Shown piece by piece: positions 58,623 through 64,000 of a DNA stretch of 64,000 bases; position 1 is the first letter of the stretch; each line of letters begins with the position of its first letter. Origin of the DNA: Mesorhizobium sp. B2-4-3 (GTDB lineage: Bacteria > Pseudomonadota > Alphaproteobacteria > Rhizobiales > Rhizobiaceae); the NCBI RefSeq assembly GCF_006442815.1, contig NZ_VFVL01000004.1, positions 124,001 through 188,000 on the forward strand, in the 5' to 3' direction. The translations under genes were made by a program, and so were the position numbers. Below the pieces are notes generated by a model. That model was not told where the DNA came from and searched no databases. It saw only the letters and a list, made by a program, of their open reading frames with translations.

Positions 58623-58976
58623 ATGACCGCGCCAAAGGAACTCAGGGTCTCGAAGGACCGCAAGCTCTTGACCGTGACCTTCCCCGGCCACCAACCGTTC
58701 GAATTGCCGGCGGAATTCCTGCGCGTGGCCTCGCCGTCGGCGGAGGTGCAGGGCCATTCGCCGGAGCAGCGCGTCACCGTGCCCGGCAAGCGCAATGTCG
58801 CGATCCTCAAGATCGAGCCGGTCGGCAACTATGCGGTGCGCATTACCTTCGACGACTTCCACGACACCGGCATCTTCACCTGGAGCTATCTGCACACGCT
58901 CGGCCACGAAAAGGACGAGCGCTGGAATGCCTATCTCGCGGAACTCCAGGAGAAGGGGCTGAGCCGCGACCGCTAG
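58623..58976 (+). CDS. DUF971 domain-containing protein
   Basis: The 117-residue protein belongs to DUF971, which is related to the N-terminal domain of gamma-butyrobetaine hydroxylase. It includes RELTVTFPGHQPFELPAEFLRV-like sequence, then NYAVRITFDDFHDTGIFTWSYLHTLG, in which the D-x-H and W-S-Y motifs are conserved. The function is unknown; homologues near Fe-S cluster genes are known in other bacteria. It is divergent from moaA and overlaps the NTF2-like gene by 4 bases at its end. Confidence 0.88.
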   Translation: MTAPKELRVSKDRKLLTVTFPGHQPFELPAEFLRVASPSAEVQGHSPEQRVTVPGKRNVAILKIEPVGNYAVRITFDDFHDTGIFTWSYLHTLGHEKDERWNAYLAELQEKGLSRDR

Positions 58977-59428
58977 GCCATCCTGTCCGCGTCTTTCGGC
59001 TTGGCCAGGGCTGCCAGGATCTCGCTGGTGTCGTAGTAGAAGGGTGTGCCTTCAATCAGCCGACCATTCCTGAAGCGCAGGACTTCGGCAAACGGCTGCT
59101 TTATCGTCACGCCGTTGGCTCGCGCCGTCAGCGAAAGCGTGCAGCTCATAAAGACGACGTCATCTTTTTGCGCCGCCTGAAGGTTCTCCACCGCAACACC
59201 GCTCCAGCTTTCGTGCATCGTCTGGAAAAGAGCGGCGATGCCTTCAAGGCCGTTCCAGTCGCCGGCATAGGGCAGTGAGCGCGGTTCATGCACGACGACA
59301 TCCCTGTGGAAGGCGCTGGTCAGCATCTCGATGTTGCCCGACTCCGATTGCAGGAATCGCATTTCAACGTCGAACATGTTTTCGAGAAGTTCCATGGCGG
59401 TGCTTTGCCGCTCAACTGCTTTGTCCAT
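58973..59428 (-). CDS. NTF2-like (SnoaL-type) protein
   Basis: The 151-residue protein has the cone-shaped NTF2-like fold pattern: a helical N terminus, DVVVHEPRSLPYAGDWNGLEGIAALFQTMHESWSG, and VLRFRNGRLIEGTPFYYDTSEI. Family members are small enzymes or binding proteins; no ligand can be assigned. It converges on DUF971 with a 4-base overlap of ends. Confidence 0.8.
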   Translation of the reverse strand: MDKAVERQSTAMELLENMFDVEMRFLQSESGNIEMLTSAFHRDVVVHEPRSLPYAGDWNGLEGIAALFQTMHESWSGVAVENLQAAQKDDVVFMSCTLSLTARANGVTIKQPFAEVLRFRNGRLIEGTPFYYDTSEILAALAKPKDADRMA

Positions 59429-59575
59429 GTCGATCTCCGCGTCCGTTTTGTACGGTGAACACGGTTTGCGCCGGAAATCATCGTGTCGACACCCGTTTCC
59501 TGATTGTCAGGTTTGGCACGTCGCGAGGACGTCATAGAGTTGGGGTAACGCCGGCAAAGGTTCGGAGGCGGGAAA

Positions 59576-60187
59576 ATGTCTGAGATTACCACGGTCGAAC
59601 AGCTCGAAGCGCTCTATGGGCTGCCCGGCGAAGCTTCGACGGTCAAGGAACTCGACCATGTGATTCCCGAATATGCCGCCTTCATCGAGGCATCGCCCTT
59701 CGTGGCGCTGGCGACCAGCGGTCCTGAGGGGCTCGACTGCTCGCCACGCGGCGATCTCGGGGGCTTCGTACGCATCGTCGACGACAAGACGCTGATGATG
59801 CCGGATAGGCGCGGCAACAACCGCGCCGATTCGCTGAAGAACATCATTCGCGATCCGCGCGTCGGGCTGCTCTTTCTGGTGCCGGGCTCGGGCACCACGC
59901 TGCGCGTCAACGGCCGCGCTCATATCACAACCGATGCCGGGCTTTGCGCGTCCTTCACGGTCGACGGCAAGCCGGCTCGCTCGGTCACCGTCATCGATGT
60001 CGACACGGTCTATTTCCAATGCGCCCGCGCCATCGTGCGCTCCGAGCTCTGGAACCCGGCCAGGCATGTCGATCCGAAGTCGCTGCCGACGCCCGGCCAG
60101 ATCCTCGAGGTCACAAGCCGCAAGAACATCGATGCCGAGGCCTATGACAAGGAATGGCCGGAGCGGGCGAAGAAAACCATGTGGTAA
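59576..60187 (+). CDS. Pyridoxamine 5'-phosphate oxidase family flavoprotein (MSMEG_1061 type)
   Basis: This is a probable FMN- or F420-type split-barrel protein. The 203-residue product has FVALATSGPEGLDCSPRGDLGGFVRIVDDKTLMMPDRRGNNRADSLKNI, then VGLLFLVPGSGTTLRVNGRAHITTD, and SLPTPGQILEVTSRKN. These correspond to the MSMEG_1061 family of PPOX proteins. The substrate is unknown. GGAGGCGGG lies just before the ATG. It converges with the marR gene at about 12 bases. Confidence 0.88.
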   Translation: MSEITTVEQLEALYGLPGEASTVKELDHVIPEYAAFIEASPFVALATSGPEGLDCSPRGDLGGFVRIVDDKTLMMPDRRGNNRADSLKNIIRDPRVGLLFLVPGSGTTLRVNGRAHITTDAGLCASFTVDGKPARSVTVIDVDTVYFQCARAIVRSELWNPARHVDPKSLPTPGQILEVTSRKNIDAEAYDKEWPERAKKTMW

Positions 60188-60199
60188 TCGGAAGCCGGC

Positions 60200-60652
60200 T
60201 CAGGCTTCCTTCAGCACGTCGGCGATCTTGCGCATCTGCTCGCCGATCATGTCGCACTGCTCCGGCGTCGACTGGCTCATCGCCTTCTCGATCAGCGCCA
60301 TGTGAACCTTCAGCGCCTTCATCAGCAGGGCTTCGCCCGCCTCGGTGAGGTTCAGCCTCAGCACCCGCTTGTCCTTCTCGTCGCCTTCGCGCCGCAGCAG
60401 GCCGCGGGCTTCCAGCTGCGGCAACAGCATGGTGATGTTGGAGCGGCCGACGAGCAGCTTGCGGGCAAGGTCGTGCTGCGACATGCCGGGGTGGCGATAG
60501 AGGTTCATCAGCACGTCGAGCTGCGCCGGCTTGAGATCGAGCGGGGCGAGCTTCACCGCCAGCGTGCGCTCCAGCACATGGCAGGCGCGCGCCACCGCAA
60601 CCCAGTTGCGAAAGCGAGGATTGTCCCAGGGCAGCTCTTGTTTAATGTTCAT
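60200..60652 (-). CDS. MarR family transcriptional regulator
   Basis: This is a dimeric winged-helix repressor. The 150-residue product has an N-terminal helical part, then PAQLDVLMNLYRHPGMSQHDLARKLLVGRSNITMLLPQLEARGLL (helix-turn-helix), RREGDEKDKRVLRLNLTEAG (wing) and a C-terminal helix. I start at the ATG at 60652; a frame extends to 60709. Two GTTCA-N4-TGAAC palindromes overlap its start codon and the promoter of the divergent hydrolase gene, so it should repress both genes. Confidence 0.92.
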   Translation of the reverse strand: MNIKQELPWDNPRFRNWVAVARACHVLERTLAVKLAPLDLKPAQLDVLMNLYRHPGMSQHDLARKLLVGRSNITMLLPQLEARGLLRREGDEKDKRVLRLNLTEAGEALLMKALKVHMALIEKAMSQSTPEQCDMIGEQMRKIADVLKEA

Positions 60653-60666
60653 GTTTGAACTATTAT
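60638..60666 (+). promoter_or_regulatory. Sigma-70 promoter for the alpha/beta hydrolase
   Basis: TTGTTT (60638-60643), a 17-base spacer and TATTAT (60661-60666) form a good promoter for the plus-strand hydrolase. The first MarR operator exactly fills the end of the spacer. Confidence 0.65.
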
Positions 60667-60680
60667 GTTCATGCTTGAAC
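60647..60680. promoter_or_regulatory. Paired MarR operators
   Basis: Two 14-base palindromes, GTTCATGTTTGAAC (60647-60660) and GTTCATGCTTGAAC (60667-60680), are 20 bases centre to centre, two helical turns apart. They lie on either side of the -10 element and cover the marR start. Confidence 0.8.
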
Positions 60681-60699
60681 GAATGGATGGATCGCCAAT

Positions 60700-61608
60700 A
60701 TGGCATCATTTGGATTGAAGGTCATCCGCGGCGTCTTTGGCGCGGCCGAGCATGTCATGCCGCGTCTCGGCGGCCGCGCCGCATTCGAATTGTTTTGCCG
60801 CACACCCAATGTCAAATCCTTGAGCGACGGTGAGCGTCGCGCTGTCGAACGCGCCTCGGATTTCATGGCCGAGGCGCGCCACCACCGGCTGAAGACCAGA
60901 ACGGACTGCGTGGCGGTGCATGAATTCCGCCCGGAGCCGGGCAGGGAGCCGCGCGGAACGGTGCTCGTAATCCATGGCTGGCGTTCGCGCACCGAATATA
61001 TGCGCGCCCTGATCGAAGGGTTTTGCGGCGCCGGCTACAAGGTCGTCTCGCTCGACCTGCCAGGGCATGGCCATTCGCTCGGCCGCCATCTCAACATGGT
61101 GACAGCCGTGGACGCGGCGCGGGTCGCCGGCGAATGGTTCGGCCCCTTTGCCGCCGTCGTCGGCCATTCCTTCGGCGGCGCGATTGCCGCCAATGCCGTT
61201 GCCGCATCGGTCAAGGACATGCCGCCGCTTGCGGCGCAAAAGCTGGTGCTGATTGCCGCGCCGAGCTCGCTGCCGGCAATCTTCGACGACTTCAGCGATA
61301 TGATGAATGTCGGGCCGCGCTCCCGCGTCGCCATGGCGGATCGGGTAAAGCATCTGTCGGGCCGGCCACTCAGCGAGTTCACCGGCGACCGCCAGCTCGT
61401 GGAGGCGTCGGTGCCGACATTGATCATCCACGCTTCGGACGATCGTGAAGTCCATGCCGAGCATGCGAAGCGTTACGCGGGCGCCGGCGAGCATGTCCAC
61501 CTGCATTGGGCCGACGGGCTTGGCCACCGCCGTATCCTCGCGGACAAGGATGTGGTCGCGCGCGCAGTGGGTTTTGTGACCGGGCAGCGGGAAGCGACCC
61601 TGCACTAA
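60700..61608 (+). CDS. Alpha/beta hydrolase
   Basis: This is a serine hydrolase of unknown substrate (302 residues). The oxyanion region is TVLVIHGWRSRTEYM, the nucleophile elbow is VGHSFGGAIAAN, and later Asp (IIHASDDREVH) and His (ADGLGHRRIL) complete the triad. DLPGHGHSLG is typical. It is divergent from a MarR regulator with shared operators, so a toxic or aromatic substrate that acts as inducer is plausible. Its TAA stop is part of the repeat that follows. Confidence 0.88.
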   Translation: MASFGLKVIRGVFGAAEHVMPRLGGRAAFELFCRTPNVKSLSDGERRAVERASDFMAEARHHRLKTRTDCVAVHEFRPEPGREPRGTVLVIHGWRSRTEYMRALIEGFCGAGYKVVSLDLPGHGHSLGRHLNMVTAVDAARVAGEWFGPFAAVVGHSFGGAIAANAVAASVKDMPPLAAQKLVLIAAPSSLPAIFDDFSDMMNVGPRSRVAMADRVKHLSGRPLSEFTGDRQLVEASVPTLIIHASDDREVHAEHAKRYAGAGEHVHLHWADGLGHRRILADKDVVARAVGFVTGQREATLH

Positions 61609-61715
61609 AGCGCGTCGCGCTGAAACGGATTCAGGCGACGCGCTTTAGGTCTTTGTTTTGATGCATGTCGTTGTCCCAGAACCGCTGCACACTTCTGGGC
61701 GACATCCACTAGGGG
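61605..61715. repeat. Two-hairpin intergenic repeat, copy B
   Basis: Hairpin 1 (61605-61648) begins CTAAAGCGCGTCGCGC and closes GCGACGCGCTTTAG. Then comes the linker GGTCTTTGTTTTG, and hairpin 2 (61661-61706) starts ATGCATGTCGTTGTC. The element ends ACTAGGGG. The TAA stop of the hydrolase is within hairpin 1, and the TAG stop of plsY is in the ACTAGGG end, so the repeat fills the whole gap between these convergent genes. Confidence 0.9.
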
Positions 61716-62398
61716 ATTTGCGGGCCTGCGTTCGGTCCCGGGCCGCCGCCGCCAAGGCGTGGCTCCGTTCCCGCCAGCAGCCGCTGAATGTTGGCGCGGT
61801 GGCGCAGGATCACGTAGAGGCTGCCCGCGATCACCAGCAACCGATAAGGCAATGGTTGCTCCAAGCCGCAGACAAGCGCGACCGACGTCAGCGCCGCCAG
61901 CATCGAGCTCAGGGAAACGATCCGGAAAAGAGCGAGGGTGACCGCAAATGCCGTGACGGCACCCAATCCTACAGGCCACGACATCGCCAGCAGCACGCCA
62001 AGTCCCGTCGCGGCGGATTTTCCGCCCGCGAAATTCAGCCAGATCGACCGGCCGTGCCCCAGCAGCACGGCAAGTCCGGCCAGGCAAACGAGCCAGGGTG
62101 CCAAGGTCTGCAGTACAAGCGCCGTCGGTGGCGTGGCGGACGATATCGCGTAGCACCAGGGATAAAACCAGCGGACAAAGACGACCGCCGCCACGCCTTT
62201 CAGCACATCGACAAGCAGAACCGCCAATGCCGGCCACTTGCCCAAGGTTCTGAGCACATTGGTTGCGCCGGTGGATCTGGAGCCGTGCTCGCGTATGTCG
62301 ATGCCCTTGAGCAGTCTGCCGGCCAGGTAGCCGGTGGGCGTGGAGCCGAGCAGATAGGCGACCGCCAATCCGACCGCACTCGCTATCCAGAAAACCAT
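61709..62398 (-). CDS. plsY: Glycerol-3-phosphate acyltransferase PlsY
   Basis: PlsY transfers the acyl group from acyl phosphate to glycerol 3-phosphate at the inner membrane. From the ATG at 62398 it is 229 residues with several helices. Family motifs are YLLGSTPTGYLAGR, GSRSTGATNVLR, GHGRSIWLNFAGGKSAAT and a later RHRANIQRLLAGTEP. The first motif is nearer the GSGSTGATN form of cyanobacteria than the GSGNxGATN of most proteobacteria, and the C-terminal part includes an insert. Rhodanese is just upstream. The stop is within repeat B. Confidence 0.88.
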   Translation of the reverse strand: MVFWIASAVGLAVAYLLGSTPTGYLAGRLLKGIDIREHGSRSTGATNVLRTLGKWPALAVLLVDVLKGVAAVVFVRWFYPWCYAISSATPPTALVLQTLAPWLVCLAGLAVLLGHGRSIWLNFAGGKSAATGLGVLLAMSWPVGLGAVTAFAVTLALFRIVSLSSMLAALTSVALVCGLEQPLPYRLLVIAGSLYVILRHRANIQRLLAGTEPRLGGGGPGPNAGPQIP

Positions 62399-62430
62399 CG
62401 ATCGATTCCAGACGTTGCGGAAAACTGCAA

Positions 62431-62832
62431 TCAGTCTGCCTTCTTTTTCTGCCCCGGCTCGATCGGCAGGCCGGCGGCTTTCCAGGCGGTGTAGCCGCCG
62501 AGGATGTGCTTGACTGGCGTCAGGCCCATGTCCTGCGCCGTCTTGGTGGCCAAGGCCGAGCGCCAGCCGCCGGCGCAGAAGAAGACGAAGGTCTTTCCGC
62601 TGGCGAAGAACGGCTTGTGATAGGGGCTTTCGGGATCGATCCAGAATTCCAGCATGCCGCGCGTCACGTGCTTGGCGCCGGGGATCTTGCCGTCGCGCTC
62701 GACCTCGCGCGGATCGCGCAGATCGACGAAGATGGTATCGTCGTCCTCCAGCAGCCCCGCTGCCTCTTCCGGCGAAACCACTTCGATCTCGGCATTCGCC
62801 TCGTCGAGCAGCTGGCGATAACCTTTCTTCAC
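62431..62832 (-). CDS. Rhodanese-like domain protein
   Basis: This is a single-domain sulfurtransferase of 133 residues. The CH2A-type start is TIFVDLRDPREVERDGKIPGA, and the active-site loop is VFFCAGGWRSALAT with the catalytic Cys. A C-terminal HILGGYTAWKAAGLPIE is typical. It may carry persulfide sulfur for an unknown acceptor. It is upstream of plsY by about 32 bases; the pair may be co-transcribed. Confidence 0.92.
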   Translation of the reverse strand: MKKGYRQLLDEANAEIEVVSPEEAAGLLEDDDTIFVDLRDPREVERDGKIPGAKHVTRGMLEFWIDPESPYHKPFFASGKTFVFFCAGGWRSALATKTAQDMGLTPVKHILGGYTAWKAAGLPIEPGQKKKAD

Positions 62833-62910
62833 GGTAAATCCTCCCGGCCACGCTTGCCGCGGCCGCCGAAATTTCGATCACAAAGCCTTGCGTTTGTCAC
62901 GGGGGCAGGC

Positions 62911-63006
62911 GTTAGATCGTGATGGCGTTCGTTGAATCGCCATCACGATCTAACTCTTTGTTGGAGCATGATCTTTCTCCGGTTCCCACTTTTCGGGATC
63001 ATGCTC
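62911..63006. repeat. Two-hairpin intergenic repeat, variant D
   Basis: Hairpin 1 (62911-62954) has a perfect 17-bp stem starting GTTAGATCGTGATGGCG and a 10-base loop. The linker TCTTTGTTG resembles that of copy B. Hairpin 2 (62964-63006) pairs GAGCATGATC with GATCATGCTC. The order (hairpin, CTTTGTT linker, hairpin) matches copies A and B although sequences differ. The TetR stop lies in the final arm. Confidence 0.8.
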
Positions 63007-63610
63007 TGGCACCGGCCATCGTCGTCCACGCTGCCATGGCGCCGGCGACGGTCGCCATCAGGGCGGCATGGGTCGCGCCGTCGCGCGCCTGGATGGACAT
63101 GCCATGCTGTACGGTGGCGAAGAAGGTGGCAGCGGCCTGGCAATCGAAGTCGGCCGGCAACTCGCCTTCAGCCACGGCCCGCTTCAGACGCGTTTCGAGC
63201 GCCGTCTGGTTTTCGGCGCGGCGGCGGCGCAGATCCTGGCAGATGAGCCCTTGCGTCGAATCTTGATGCAAGGCTCCGAGCGCGATAAGACAACCTTGCG
63301 GCCGGTCGGTCTGCGAATAGGCCTTGGCCGTCTCGGTCAAAAATCCCTCGATGGCCAGCCGCGCGGTCGGGGCTTCTTCGAGCGTCGACCAGATATCGGT
63401 GCCCTCGCTGCGTGTGTAGAGGTCGGTTGCTTCGAGGAAGAGCGCCTCTTTGCTGCCGAAGGCGACGTAGAGGCTTGGCGAGTTGATGCCCATGGCCGCG
63501 GTCAGGTCGCTGAGCGATGCGCCCTCATAGCCCTTGGCCCAGAAAACTTCCATCGCCCGATGCAAGGCTGCGGCTCGATCAAAGCTGCGTGGGCGGCCTC
63601 TGTCCGACAT
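62999..63610 (-). CDS. TetR/AcrR family transcriptional regulator
   Basis: The 203-residue repressor has an N-terminal helix-turn-helix (RAAALHRAMEVFWAKGYEGASLSDLTAAMGINSPSLYVAFGSKEALF), then a helical ligand domain. It resembles the AcrR-type regulators of short-chain dehydrogenases. I start at the ATG at 63610; the frame is open upstream into the promoter region. It is divergent from the SDR gene, with two palindromes between. The stop is inside repeat D. Confidence 0.92.
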   Translation of the reverse strand: MSDRGRPRSFDRAAALHRAMEVFWAKGYEGASLSDLTAAMGINSPSLYVAFGSKEALFLEATDLYTRSEGTDIWSTLEEAPTARLAIEGFLTETAKAYSQTDRPQGCLIALGALHQDSTQGLICQDLRRRRAENQTALETRLKRAVAEGELPADFDCQAAATFFATVQHGMSIQARDGATHAALMATVAGAMAAWTTMAGARA

Positions 63611-63625
63611 GACGTCCTTCTTCTT

Positions 63626-63645
63626 TCTGTGTCGATCGATACATA
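63626..63645. promoter_or_regulatory. TetR operator O1
   Basis: TCTGTGT-CGATCG-ATACATA is a 20-base site close to the other operator, with the same CGATCG centre. It lies 15 bases before the TetR start codon and could block TetR transcription. Confidence 0.65.
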
Positions 63646-63682
63646 ATTCACTTGACGGCGCCGGGCAAGCTTGACAGGTATT

Positions 63683-63702
63683 TATGTATCGATCGCTACA
63701 TA
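63683..63702. promoter_or_regulatory. TetR operator O2
   Basis: TATGTAT-CGATCG-CTACATA is palindromic at 18 of 20 positions. It lies just after the -35-like TTGACA (63671-63676) and before the SDR start, so binding would block the SDR promoter. Its centre is 57 bases from that of O1. Confidence 0.8.
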
Positions 63703-63714
63703 AAGGAGAATTCG

Positions 63715-64000
63715 ATGTCTTCCAACCAACTGCGCGGCAAGACCGCATTAGTGACCGGCGGCAGCCGCGGTATTGGCGCGGCAATCGCCAAAAGGCTGGC
63801 GCGTGAGGGCGCGAGCGTTGCTTTGACCTATGTGAATGGCGAGGCGCAGGCGCAGGCTGTCGCCGATGAGATCGCGGCGGCAGGCGAACGTGCCGTCGCC
63901 ATCAAGGCCGATAGCCGCGATGCCTTGGCGATCGAGCGCGCCGTCGACCAGGCGATGGACACGTTTGGGCGGCTCGACATCCTGGTCAACAGCGCCGGCA
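63715..64000 (+). CDS. SDR family oxidoreductase (cut by window end)
   Basis: The N-terminal 95 residues of a short-chain dehydrogenase are present. The cofactor motif TGGSRGIGAAIAKRLAREG begins near residue 14, and LDILVNSAG, the NNAG-like motif, is the last part seen. The Ser-Tyr-Lys catalytic residues lie beyond the window. AAAGGAGAA precedes the ATG. It is divergent from TetR with two operators, so it is probably induced by a ligand of that regulator. Confidence 0.9.
   Translation, partial: MSSNQLRGKTALVTGGSRGIGAAIAKRLAREGASVALTYVNGEAQAQAVADEIAAAGERAVAIKADSRDALAIERAVDQAMDTFGRLDILVNSAG

Overview
This window is a stretch of chromosome from an alphaproteobacterium of the order Hyphomicrobiales, most likely Mesorhizobium or a close relative in Phyllobacteriaceae. 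The call rests on uniformly high GC, the gene order around pyrH-frr-uppS-cdsA-rseP-bamA-lpx and gltA-gltX-comEC-lexA-moeA-moaC-trpCD, a GTTC-N7-GTTC LexA box before lexA, a GGAAC-N16-CGTT (EcfG/RpoE2 type) promoter, a DUF982 protein (a rhizobial family), and several copies of a two-hairpin intergenic repeat of the rhizobial kind. I saw no rRNA, tRNA, CRISPR array, transposase or phage gene.

Layout. 0-12.6 kb: an aldo/keto reductase, then the envelope block pyrH, frr, uppS, cdsA, rseP, bamA, lpxD, fabZ, lpxA, lpxI, lpxB (pyrimidine nucleotides, ribosome recycling, undecaprenyl and phospholipid precursors, outer-membrane protein assembly, lipid A). 12.6-27 kb, mostly minus strand: gltA, gltX, lexA, moeA, moaC, trpC, trpD and a PpiD-like foldase, with comEC and a kynU/formamidase pair on the plus strand. 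27-31.7 kb: tpiA, secG, an L,D-transpeptidase and pyrG. 31.7-41.5 kb is accessory: a DUF1697 protein, an NCS1 nucleobase transporter, a stress-promoter-driven DUF982 gene, and a type I secretion locus (HlyD adaptor, ABC exporter, 965-residue DUF5801-repeat substrate, and an upstream 45-codon ORF resembling the substrate's N terminus). 41.5-64 kb is mixed: dusA, an aspartic protease, DUF1289, cobT, a histidine kinase, nuclease, GST, uracil-DNA glycosylase, Lrp regulator, DUF3299, GNAT, AlkD-like repair, HIBADH-type dehydrogenase, a polar amino-acid ABC importer without its ATPase, mobB-mobA, a DMT exporter, two secreted hypotheticals, moaA, DUF971, NTF2-like and PPOX proteins, MarR/hydrolase, plsY-rhodanese, and a divergent TetR/SDR pair cut by the window edge.

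How genes work together. Lipid A and outer-membrane assembly genes form one long co-directional run with overlapping starts and stops. Molybdenum cofactor genes occur at three sites (moaC-moeA, mobB-mobA, moaA). KynU and the formamidase would make anthranilate, the substrate of the nearby TrpD. The exporter genes lie directly downstream of their probable substrate. Two divergent regulator/enzyme pairs (MarR/hydrolase, TetR/SDR) each carry paired palindromic operators that can be read directly. The main points for a second look are the type I secretion locus with its mini-ORF and AT-rich control region, the two-hairpin repeats whose ends supply stop codons, the kyn pair inside a core block, and the stress promoter before the DUF982 gene.
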